Source of the DNA: CALOFP01 sp942492635
Lineage (GTDB): Bacteria > UBP6 > UBA1177 > CALOFP01
Assembly: GCA_942492635.1 (NCBI GenBank)
Contig: CALOFP010000001.1
Span: 682,001-746,000 of the forward strand
DNA length: 64,000 nt
Reading direction: 5' to 3'
The notes under the pieces were generated by a model. It had not been told where the DNA came from. It was given only the letters and a program-made list of their open reading frames with translations, and did not search any database. Below are positions 43,900 through 52,105 of the stretch, piece by piece. Within the stretch, counting starts at the first letter, position 1, and each line of letters opens with the position of its first letter. The position numbers and the translations under genes are program-made.

Positions 43900-45765
43900 A
43901 TGAATGTAAAAAAGGCTGAACGTTGTCCGGGAAAGGAGATGTTCCTCAAATCCACAAAGTCTGTAAAGGGTGATAGCTTAAATCGACTGGTAAGCAGGAG
44001 AGCACGTCAACTTTTAGAAAAGAAGCTGGAATTACTGCGGGATGTGAAGGAGCGAGCAAAGAAGGAGAAAGAAATTGATTGCTTTTTTGAGAAAATCAGC
44101 GGTACTGCCAATTTTCTTCCTGCCAAATTCCTGAATGACGGGGCCTTGTGTGCAGATGCCGTTTGCCGTGTTGTTATCAGAGACAATGACATCATAAGCG
44201 GTTACGGCACCGGATTCCTTGTTGCTCCGGGACTTGTCATGACAAATCACCATGTTCTCTCATCCAGAGATAATGCCGAGCAGAGCGTTCTTGAGTTCGG
44301 TTATGAGGAAGGAGAAAATCTCAATCGAGTTGCTCTTGAACCTGATCGCTTTTTTCTGGCTGATGAGGGATTGGATTTTGCAATTGTGGCATGCGACAGG
44401 GAAAAAACAGAGAAAATCCGGCCGATACCTCTTCTAAGGAATCCGGCCACGGTCTCAACCCCTGAGAGGGTCAACATAATCCAGCATCCAAGGGGTAGAA
44501 AGAAAGAGGTTGCCCTCCAGGAGAACAAAGTTACAGCGATAATGGACAGGGTGATTCACTATAAAACCGATACTGAACCCGGTTCTTCCGGATCCCCCGT
44601 TTTTAACAACCAGTGGGAACTTGTAGCTCTCCACCATGCCGGTTTTGTACAGGACGGTAGAGAGGTGACTAACGAGGGAATCCGCATTTCCGCAATTGTC
44701 GCCTATCTACTACGACTCTACAGGGATGAGGCTTACTTCAGCGATGAAATGGTCGAACTCATCTGCTCAATCACAGATTCATCTCCCTATCTCGGTTTTT
44801 TCGACATCTACGGTGTGGAGGATTCGAGGCATATTGAAATTGAGAAACCGGACTTTAAGGGAGTCGAGGATTTCGGAGACGTGGGGTTCTGGAATATCGA
44901 GCACTTTAACAACAGTATCAAGAATAAGCGAGTAGAAGATGTTGCCGAAGTCATATCACGTCTCTCCATGGATGTACTGGGGCTTACCGAAGTGGAATCT
45001 GGGGCTTTGGAGAGATTGAAATCGGCCTTGGCAAAACGGGGAGACAGCATGGATTATGTGCTTTTCGATACAAACGGGCGGCAGGATATTGCCATCCTCT
45101 ACGATACAGATACAACCTCGGTAAATGACAGGGGGGATATTGCCGAAAAGTTCAGGGACAAGCTGAATTCAAGAACTCAAACGGGAAAAACCGCTTTTCC
45201 CAGATGGCCTCTCTTTGCAGAGTGTACGATACGGGATGAAGCTTCGGAAAATGATGTAAAATTCATGATGATTGTTGTCCACCTCAAGGCCTTCGGCGAC
45301 GCCCAGAGCAGAGCCAGACGACGCTTGGCCTCCAAAATACTGGCCGAAATAATTGAGGAAATAAGGGATACCGAGGGGTTGTCGATTGTTCTTGGAGGAG
45401 ATTTCAATGAACGGCTCAATAACGATATTCTGAATCCTTTGAAAGATTCTCCGGATCTCTTTGCCATGACGGCGGATGATTCCGTGAATAGTGCCATATC
45501 CTACGTTGGCAGTCGGCATAGATCCCTCATCGATCATATAATTGTCAGCAGGGATGTAGCCATTGAGCCTGTATCAGGAGACGATGCGGTTATTGTAAGA
45601 CTCGATATTTCGGCAGCCGATTTTGCAAAAACGGTTTCCGATCATGTTCCCGTTGTATTCCGAATGGTTTTGAGAAGTGATCCCCTGGATATTGAACCGG
45701 CAGAGGACAGCACAAAAATAGGAATACCCAGCGATGCCAGTTACCTAACCCTGAAATTCAATTGA
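43900..45765 (+). CDS. Trypsin-like serine protease fused to an EEP-family nuclease
   Basis: Cytoplasmic protein of 621 residues with no signal peptide. Residues 1-75 are basic and helical (a possible oligomerisation or recruiting segment). Residues ~80-275 are a trypsin-like (S1C) protease with an intact triad: His117/118 (TNHHVL), Asp159 (GLDFAIV), Ser230 (GSSGSPVF). Residues ~325-590 are an endonuclease/exonuclease/phosphatase domain with all core motifs: Asn332 (FWNIEHF), Glu364 (GLTEVE), Asp501/Asn503 (GGDFNE), Asp545 (LIDHI), Asp581-His582 (SDHVP). Both enzymes therefore look active. A protease and nuclease in one cytoplasmic chain recalls effectors of anti-phage or other conflict systems, but I know of no named system with this layout. 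The GH13 gene follows 98 bp later on the same strand. A GAGGGG site precedes the ATG. Confidence 0.85.
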   Translation: MNVKKAERCPGKEMFLKSTKSVKGDSLNRLVSRRARQLLEKKLELLRDVKERAKKEKEIDCFFEKISGTANFLPAKFLNDGALCADAVCRVVIRDNDIISGYGTGFLVAPGLVMTNHHVLSSRDNAEQSVLEFGYEEGENLNRVALEPDRFFLADEGLDFAIVACDREKTEKIRPIPLLRNPATVSTPERVNIIQHPRGRKKEVALQENKVTAIMDRVIHYKTDTEPGSSGSPVFNNQWELVALHHAGFVQDGREVTNEGIRISAIVAYLLRLYRDEAYFSDEMVELICSITDSSPYLGFFDIYGVEDSRHIEIEKPDFKGVEDFGDVGFWNIEHFNNSIKNKRVEDVAEVISRLSMDVLGLTEVESGALERLKSALAKRGDSMDYVLFDTNGRQDIAILYDTDTTSVNDRGDIAEKFRDKLNSRTQTGKTAFPRWPLFAECTIRDEASENDVKFMMIVVHLKAFGDAQSRARRRLASKILAEIIEEIRDTEGLSIVLGGDFNERLNNDILNPLKDSPDLFAMTADDSVNSAISYVGSRHRSLIDHIIVSRDVAIEPVSGDDAVIVRLDISAADFAKTVSDHVPVVFRMVLRSDPLDIEPAEDSTKIGIPSDASYLTLKFN

Positions 45766-45863
45766 AGTATCTTACGAAGTTACTTGGTTGATTTGAAGTA
45801 AAAGCTTAAGGTCGGGTCACTGTTCAAGTATAGGGGCACGACTGTGTTGAAAAGGAGATAAAG

Positions 45864-47636
45864 ATGAGTTCTTCGATTTATTCAGATGAAGTAAAAAATG
45901 CTTTAAACGTTTCAGAATATCTAGTTGATGTAGGGAACCTGCAAATTCGCAAGCCATTTCCCTCTCCGATCGATTGGAGAGATGTGTGGATATATTTCCT
46001 ACTGGTTGACAGGTTTAACAACCCTGAAAATGCACCAGTGGGAAACTATCCTGAAGATAAGTATCAGGGAGGTAATTTTGCCGGAATACGAGAAAAAATA
46101 CCATACCTTAAAGAAATGGGGGTTGGGGCAGTATGGTTGTCTCCAATTCAAATGAATCCGCAATGGTTTCAAAACTTTTTCGGAGGTTATGCGATAGAGG
46201 ATCTTATAGGAGTCGAACCCAGATACTGCTCCAATCCTGATGCCGCCAAAAGAGATCCCTCAATTGCCAAAAACGAATTAAAGAGTCTTGTGGATGAAAT
46301 GCATGCAAACGGTATATATGTGATATTCGACATAGTGCTCAATCATATGGGGGATCTTTTTGCCTACGATGGCGGTGAAGCGGATAAGCCTTGGCGTGAG
46401 CATCCCTACCCTATAAACTGGCGTGATGAAAACGGCGAGGCAGTAGACAGCTGGTCTGATTGCACGAACGTTGAAGACTCTGCCGGTCCTTGGCCTCGGG
46501 AACTTAGGAGAAATGACTTCTTCAGGCGGCGGGGAACCTTTAAAGAACCGAATATTAAATACGGAGATTTTCCCGGTGGATTGAAAGAGTTAGTAACCGA
46601 CTATTACGATCCCTCGGATGGAACTTTTCCTGTGAGAGATATCCTTATAAAGGCATATCAATACCTCATTGCAGAGTATGATGTCGACGGATACAGAATT
46701 GATACGCTGATGTATGTTGACCGAAATTTTTCAAGAATATTTGGAAATTCAATTCGGGAGTATGCCCACTCTATTGGAAAGCACAATTTTTTTACATTCG
46801 GAGAGGTTTGGGATGATAATAATGATGAGCAAATTGCCTCGTTTGTTGGCCGCGATAACAGTCGAGATAGGGACGATCTGATAGGTGTTGATGCAGCCAT
46901 TGATTTTCCTGTTCGTCGTAGGCTGGTAGATATTGTAAAGGGAAGAAGTGCGCCTGTTATTCTCGCAAAGTGGTTTAAAAAAAGGAAATTTGCCCATCAG
47001 AATATTGTTAGTTCACATGCCGAGGCTGGAAAATATTTTATAGAATTTCTAGACAACCACGATCTTAAGGAACGTTTCCACTACAGCCCGATGCCTCAAC
47101 AGACGACCCTGGCCCTTGCATGCTTATTCACATTGCAGGGTATTCCATGTGTATATTATGGCACTGAAATGGGCCTTGCCGGCAGGGGAGGGAGACCTGA
47201 AGCAGTTCGTCAAGCCATGTGGGGTATTTCCGGTTGCTTTAACCAGAATCATCAGATTTACAATACAATAAAAGATCTTTCAGAATTGCGTCATAGAGAG
47301 CCTGCCCTTAAATTCGGGCGTCAATATTTTCGTGAACTATCAGGAGACGGATTCAATTTCGGTTATTCTGAGTATCCGTCAGGAGTACTCTGTTACTCAC
47401 GAATTCTGAACAGCCGAGAAATCGTAGTGGTAGCAAATACCAATACTATTAAGAGCGAAGAACTTTTTGTAAATGTCGATCGATTTCTCACACCGGAGAA
47501 TGGGAACGTAGGAGTACTATGGAGCAATGTCCATACACATCAAGAACCCAACAACCCCAACTATATTGGTGGCAGAGTTGCTATTAAAGTCCGTCTTAAA
47601 CCAATGGAGGTACAGATAATTGCAATAAGAAAATGA
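45864..47636 (+). CDS. Cytoplasmic GH13 alpha-amylase-family enzyme
   Basis: Protein of 590 residues without a signal peptide. The (beta/alpha)8 barrel shows all GH13 regions: FDIVLNHMG (region I), DGYRIDTLMY with nucleophile Asp280 (II), FGEVWD with acid/base Glu314 (III), FLDNHD with Asp400 (IV). The C-terminal ~100 residues form the beta domain. It should act on alpha-glucosidic bonds of internal glycogen, maltodextrin or a similar sugar. AAGGAGATAAAG precedes the ATG. It follows the protease-nuclease gene closely and no other carbohydrate gene is near, so it may belong to the same unit instead of to central glycogen metabolism; this is inference from position. Confidence 0.92.
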   Translation: MSSSIYSDEVKNALNVSEYLVDVGNLQIRKPFPSPIDWRDVWIYFLLVDRFNNPENAPVGNYPEDKYQGGNFAGIREKIPYLKEMGVGAVWLSPIQMNPQWFQNFFGGYAIEDLIGVEPRYCSNPDAAKRDPSIAKNELKSLVDEMHANGIYVIFDIVLNHMGDLFAYDGGEADKPWREHPYPINWRDENGEAVDSWSDCTNVEDSAGPWPRELRRNDFFRRRGTFKEPNIKYGDFPGGLKELVTDYYDPSDGTFPVRDILIKAYQYLIAEYDVDGYRIDTLMYVDRNFSRIFGNSIREYAHSIGKHNFFTFGEVWDDNNDEQIASFVGRDNSRDRDDLIGVDAAIDFPVRRRLVDIVKGRSAPVILAKWFKKRKFAHQNIVSSHAEAGKYFIEFLDNHDLKERFHYSPMPQQTTLALACLFTLQGIPCVYYGTEMGLAGRGGRPEAVRQAMWGISGCFNQNHQIYNTIKDLSELRHREPALKFGRQYFRELSGDGFNFGYSEYPSGVLCYSRILNSREIVVVANTNTIKSEELFVNVDRFLTPENGNVGVLWSNVHTHQEPNNPNYIGGRVAIKVRLKPMEVQIIAIRK

Positions 47637-48196
47637 GAACCGTTCCGAAAATCTCATATTTTAAAGAATCCTCTCCAAAACAACTAATCCACCTGTAATC
47701 AACAGCGACTCAGTGCGCACTGCTGGAGACAATTAGCCGATATTTCCAATGATTACAAAAAAATCCAGGATGGGAGGCACAAAAAAAATCGGTTTCCGAA
47801 AGAACCCTGCATGAAATGTTTCAAGACATAAGAGGTGGTAAAACAGAAATATCGAGGTAAAAACAAATAGAGCTTTGCATTGCAACCAAAGCAATTGCCG
47901 CGCTCTTCATGACAATTTTCCGCTGGGAGCTTGAAAACTGCACTTCGGAGAGCCTAGTTTCATATTTCATCCCACGCACACTCTCTTAACTCTCCTAATT
48001 CAAGCATTCATCGACATGTTTAAAAACCTCAAACCCTACTCTTTGAAACGCTATTCAAAAAAGTCGAAATAATCTTCATGAAGGAAAGATAAAAAGCAGT
48101 CGCCGGAAAACTAAACAACTTACGAAAGACATAACACTGGATACCCTCTGTTTTCAGGCCATTAACAGACAAACACAATCAAAAATGTTCAATTAC
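47637..48196. other. Gene-free region
   Basis: AT-rich, with only short broken frames. An AGTGCGCACT palindrome lies near 47694. No recognisable relic gene, RNA or terminator. Confidence 0.4.
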
Positions 48197-48282
48197 TTGA
48201 TTTAGGTTATAGCGATTCTATGATATGGCAAGTCTCGGGGGACTCTGATCATTGTTTCAATTTTCGTGGGAGGAAAATCTTG
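48197..48282 (+). promoter_or_regulatory. Promoter and leader of endonuclease I copy 1
   Basis: TTGATT (48197-48202), 16 bp, TATGAT (48219-48224), then a leader of about 50 bases that is almost identical to the one before the second copy, ending in GTGGGAGG and the TTG start. The conserved spacing in both copies supports this -35/-10 assignment. Confidence 0.6.
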
Positions 48283-50211
48283 AAGAATTTGTCAACAGCA
48301 CTACTCGTATCTCTATCCTTTTTCATTCTCAGCTGCGGCGATTTTCACGCAGCGCAGGATCTGCTCAACAAGAGCGATAGTACTACAGATATGGAAAACA
48401 ACCCTGTAGATTCCGACACATCGGAAACCTCCGATGAAAAAAGTACAGCCGATGAGGATATGAAAATAGATAGCGACTCTGACGACTCGAAATCCGAATC
48501 CGACACATCTGTCAAAGCCGATGAAGACAACGAGTCCGGATCGGCTGAATCAGATGACGACATACAGCATGAAGATGACAGCGATAAGGATTCTACCGGA
48601 GATTTAGATTCAGAAAAACAGGACACCGATTCCAACGACGATGACACTGCATCCAAAGTTTCATGTAAAGACAATCCCTGTAACGAAATGCACAAAACAG
48701 TATGCACCGATTCCGGGGACTCCTATGTCTGCAGCTGCGAAGAAGGATACGTCGAAGAAAAGGGAGAGTGTATTTCAGAAAAGCAGATACCCTGCACCGA
48801 AAACACAGACAAGCCTTCAAACTCCCATGACATAGTTAAAAACGTATCTGTATTCTGGGAAGGTTCAGCATGGAGTAAGCCCGGTGAATGCGATTGGGAA
48901 TGTGATACTGCTTTCCACACAGAAGACAATTCAACATGCATCTCAAACACCAAATCTGTTCCGTGTCGCAGTACAATTCAACCTGCAAATACCGAAACAT
49001 TTGAAAAAGATGTAACGGTAACATGGATCGGGAACAGATGGTCCACCGCTGAGGAGTGCGAGCACCGATGCATATCGGGAACATCGAATGTTAACGGAAC
49101 ATGCAGGATTGCAGGGGACTCCATGGACAACCCGTACTCCGTTGCTTTTGAAGACAATTCGGCAACATACGATGGTACAATCTCATCTGCAACACTTATC
49201 GACGACTACTCCGGAAGCTGCGGCAGCAGCTCCGACATGGTTCGGGATGTGGTTTACGAGTTTTCTCTCTCCGGAGAAACTGAGGTTATCGTTTCAATCG
49301 CCGGGGATTTCGATCCAGTTATCTACATTCTCGATAAAAACGAAAGCGAAGTTGCCTGTGCCACCGGAAACGTCACATCAAACGGATATGCCGAGATAAA
49401 GAAAACTCTTACTGCCGGAAAGTGGAGCCTGGTACTTGACGGAAACACTCCTGTAGGCGAAGGAAATTACATTATTACGTTCACTCTTAAAAATTCCGGA
49501 GGCAGCACCTCAAACCTCTACAAAGAGTACGAAAATCTGAGGGATGACGACCTTGCCTATGCCCTTTACAACGAAATAAAAGGCGGGAAACCTCTCGGAT
49601 ACAGCTCCGGAGCAAGGGATGTGATGTTCACTGAACTGGACAACATAGAGGGAAAAGTAGAGTGTTTCTACACAGGAAGAACAATAAACAATCCCACAGG
49701 ATCAGGTGATGCATACCAGAAGGGATTCAACACCGAGCACAGCTGGCCCCAATCCCAGTTCGGAAAAAGGGAACCTATGAAAAGCGATCTCCATCACCTT
49801 TTCCCGACGGTAGTAAGTGTCAACGGGGCACGAAGCTCATACGACTTCGGTAACGTTGGAGGATCAGGGGAATCCTACTGCGGACCTTCCGGTTCGGGAT
49901 GTTCAAAAAGGGGCACCGGCACAAACGGAGGCACGGTTTTCGAAGTACGCCCGGAAAGACGCGGAGATATCGCAAGAGCCCACTTCTACATGGCCATCCG
50001 TTACTACAACCAGATCGATGACAACGGATCGATGAGCGACGGAAGTATCCGGGACAAAGAAGAGGCGGTTCTCAGGAAGTGGCACAAGGAGGATCCCGTA
50101 GACGAAAGGGAAATGAGAAGAAACAACCTCATAGAAAAGCACCAGGGCAAGGGAAACAGGAACCCATTCATCGACCGTCCCGATTTTGTAGATTTTATAA
50201 CCGATTTCTAG
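48280..50211 (+). CDS. Endonuclease I-family lipoprotein with EGF-like, Cys-rich and PPC domains (copy 1)
   Basis: Lipoprotein of 643 residues from a TTG start (GGGAGG eight bases upstream); the upstream ATG at 48220 overlaps the -10 box and cannot be used. Lipobox LSCG, then a ~115-residue Asp/Ser/Glu linker. Next an EGF-like unit (CKDNPCNEMHKTVCTDSG, CSCEEGYVEEKGEC) and two Cys/Trp repeats of ~50 residues ('PC-x-N...V-W-G-x-WS-x-C-W-x-C'). A PPC-like beta domain (YSGSCGSSSDMVRDVVYEF) follows, and finally an endonuclease I domain with the metal-finger His in NTEHSWPQSQF and DLHHLFP. The enzyme should cut DNA or RNA outside the cell, for nutrition, biofilm or competition. It is followed by a paralogue. 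Confidence 0.9.
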   Translation: MKNLSTALLVSLSFFILSCGDFHAAQDLLNKSDSTTDMENNPVDSDTSETSDEKSTADEDMKIDSDSDDSKSESDTSVKADEDNESGSAESDDDIQHEDDSDKDSTGDLDSEKQDTDSNDDDTASKVSCKDNPCNEMHKTVCTDSGDSYVCSCEEGYVEEKGECISEKQIPCTENTDKPSNSHDIVKNVSVFWEGSAWSKPGECDWECDTAFHTEDNSTCISNTKSVPCRSTIQPANTETFEKDVTVTWIGNRWSTAEECEHRCISGTSNVNGTCRIAGDSMDNPYSVAFEDNSATYDGTISSATLIDDYSGSCGSSSDMVRDVVYEFSLSGETEVIVSIAGDFDPVIYILDKNESEVACATGNVTSNGYAEIKKTLTAGKWSLVLDGNTPVGEGNYIITFTLKNSGGSTSNLYKEYENLRDDDLAYALYNEIKGGKPLGYSSGARDVMFTELDNIEGKVECFYTGRTINNPTGSGDAYQKGFNTEHSWPQSQFGKREPMKSDLHHLFPTVVSVNGARSSYDFGNVGGSGESYCGPSGSGCSKRGTGTNGGTVFEVRPERRGDIARAHFYMAIRYYNQIDDNGSMSDGSIRDKEEAVLRKWHKEDPVDEREMRRNNLIEKHQGKGNRNPFIDRPDFVDFITDF

Positions 50212-50333
50212 CCTATCAAAAAACCACAAAAAAGTCTCATCCGGTAATTTAAACAGACCGCAAAAAGCAACAGGAACATTCTCAGTTTTTCCAAAAGGTT
50301 GGATTTAGCCAACTGCCAACAATATTCAATTAC
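50212..50333. other. Short spacer between the two endonuclease genes
   Basis: No terminator of clear form, no small gene. Its 3' end merges into the conserved promoter of copy 2. Confidence 0.35.
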
Positions 50334-50422
50334 TTGCTTTAGATTATGCTGCTTTTATGATATGGAAAGTCTCGGGGGGGACTCTGATCATTGTTTCAAT
50401 TTTCGTGGGAGGAAACATCTTG
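50334..50422 (+). promoter_or_regulatory. Promoter and leader of endonuclease I copy 2
   Basis: TTGCTT (50334-50339), 16 bp, TATGAT (50356-50361), then a leader matching the copy 1 leader at about nine positions in ten, including AGTCTCGGGG, CTGATCATTGTTTC and GTGGGAGG. Confidence 0.6.
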
Positions 50423-51871
50423 AAGAAATTTTCAACGGCACTGCTGGTGTCACTATCCTTTATTATTCTGAGCTGTGGCGATTTTAACGCCTCTAACGAA
50501 CTTCCTGATAACGGAGAAACCGTATCCGACACTGACGAACATGCCGGCAATGAAACGGGTGATATTGACGCCGGTGAATCCATCGACGAAATAGATTCTG
50601 AAAACACAGAAAAAGAAGACACCGACAAAAACAACTCTGAATCCCAGGACGAAGATATCCCTTCAACGATAACATGCAGCGACAATCCATGCTCACAGTT
50701 CAACAAAACGGTCTGCACGGACAGCGGAGATTCCTACACCTGCAGCTGCGTTGAGGGAACGGAACCCGCAGGAGAAGAATGCCGAATGAGAGGAGACTCC
50801 ATTGAGAATCCATACATCGTTGAATTCAAGGACAACAGTGTCGTATATGAAGGAGATCTTTCCAACGACCTTCTCATAAACGACTACTCCGGAAGCTGTG
50901 GAGACTCTTCAGGCAAGTCTAGAGACACCGTATACAGTTTCACTCTCATCGATGAGAAGGAAGTTTCAATTACAACAGCCGGAAAATTTGATCCCGTCAT
51001 TTACATTCTCGACAAGGATGGAAAAGAGGTGGCATGCGCAAAAGCAGACGAATCTGCAGTAATAAAAACTGCATTGAAAGCCGGAAAGTATCACCTCATC
51101 ATCGATGGAAACGATTCTACAGAAGGAGAGTATTCTTTAACAATCACAGTAAAAAGCGGCGAAGATCAAAACAAACCCTACACTCAGTACGAAAATCTCA
51201 GGGACGATGCCCTCGCACAAGCACTTTACAACGAAATTAAAGGCGGCAAACCTCTCGGATACAACAAAGGTGCAAGAGATGTAATGTTTTCTGAACTGGA
51301 TAACATTGACGGAAAAGTGGAATGCTACTATTCAGGAAGAACAATTAGCAACCCGAGCGGTTCAAAAGACGCATACAACAAGGGATTCAACACAGAGCAC
51401 AGCTGGCCCCAGTCACAATTCGGAAAGAGCGAACCGATGAGAAGCGATCTCCACCACCTCTTTCCGACGGTAGTGGGTGTGAACGGGGCGCGCAGCTCAT
51501 ACGATTTCGGTAACGTCTCAAGTTCCGGAAAAACGTTCTGCGGACCTTCAGGTTCCGGATGTTCGAAACTGGGTACAGGCACAACTGGAGGCAGAGTTTT
51601 CGAAGTACGTCCTGAGAGACGCGGAGACATCGCAAGAGCCCACTTCTACATGGCCATCCGCTACTACAACCGCATCGACGACAACGGCTCTCATGGCGAC
51701 GGCAGCATCAAAGACAAAGAGGAAGCCGTTCTCAGGAAGTGGCACAAGGAGGATCCGGTAGACGAAAGGGAGATGAGAAGAAACAACCTCATCGAAAAGC
51801 ATCAAGGCAAGGGAAACAGGAACCCCTTCATCGATCGTCCCGACTTTGTTGATTTCATAAGTGATTTCTAA
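50420..51871 (+). CDS. Endonuclease I-family lipoprotein with EGF-like and PPC domains (copy 2)
   Basis: Lipoprotein of 483 residues, a paralogue of the preceding gene with the same TTG start, lipobox (LSCG) and domain order, but with a shorter acidic linker (~65 residues) and no copies of the two Cys/Trp repeats. The EGF-like unit (CSDNPCSQFNKTVCTDSG) is present but truncated: it ends CSCVEGTEPAGEECR. The PPC-like domain (YSGSCGDSSGKSRDTVY) and the endonuclease I domain (NTEHSWPQSQF, DLHHLFPT) are kept. The nuclease domains are nearly identical, especially the last ~100 residues, while the linkers have diverged fully. Probably a duplicated secreted nuclease with altered surface presentation. 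Confidence 0.9.
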   Translation: MKKFSTALLVSLSFIILSCGDFNASNELPDNGETVSDTDEHAGNETGDIDAGESIDEIDSENTEKEDTDKNNSESQDEDIPSTITCSDNPCSQFNKTVCTDSGDSYTCSCVEGTEPAGEECRMRGDSIENPYIVEFKDNSVVYEGDLSNDLLINDYSGSCGDSSGKSRDTVYSFTLIDEKEVSITTAGKFDPVIYILDKDGKEVACAKADESAVIKTALKAGKYHLIIDGNDSTEGEYSLTITVKSGEDQNKPYTQYENLRDDALAQALYNEIKGGKPLGYNKGARDVMFSELDNIDGKVECYYSGRTISNPSGSKDAYNKGFNTEHSWPQSQFGKSEPMRSDLHHLFPTVVGVNGARSSYDFGNVSSSGKTFCGPSGSGCSKLGTGTTGGRVFEVRPERRGDIARAHFYMAIRYYNRIDDNGSHGDGSIKDKEEAVLRKWHKEDPVDEREMRRNNLIEKHQGKGNRNPFIDRPDFVDFISDF

Positions 51872-52105
51872 TTCATTCTTAACACAATAAGTGGCATCCC
51901 CACACCTCGAACAAATCTCATATGCCTATTTAAGATCGAAACTTATCCAAGATAGCTTCTATATTTTTATGGGATTCCGGTGAAGAGCAAACTTATGATT
52001 TGACAACTATAATCCTACATAAGTTTCTGATGTTTTAAATATTCGATAAACTGAACAGCATCTGGAATTATGATTTTGAGTCTTTTAGAAAATTTTCAGA
52101 CAGTT

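Noticed and set aside
48220..48279. Upstream ATG start for endonuclease I copy 1 (and the equivalent at 50357 for copy 2)
   Set aside because: The ATG is part of the TATGAT -10 box, and the longer N-terminus would bury the lipoprotein signal; the TTG after GGGAGG fits.
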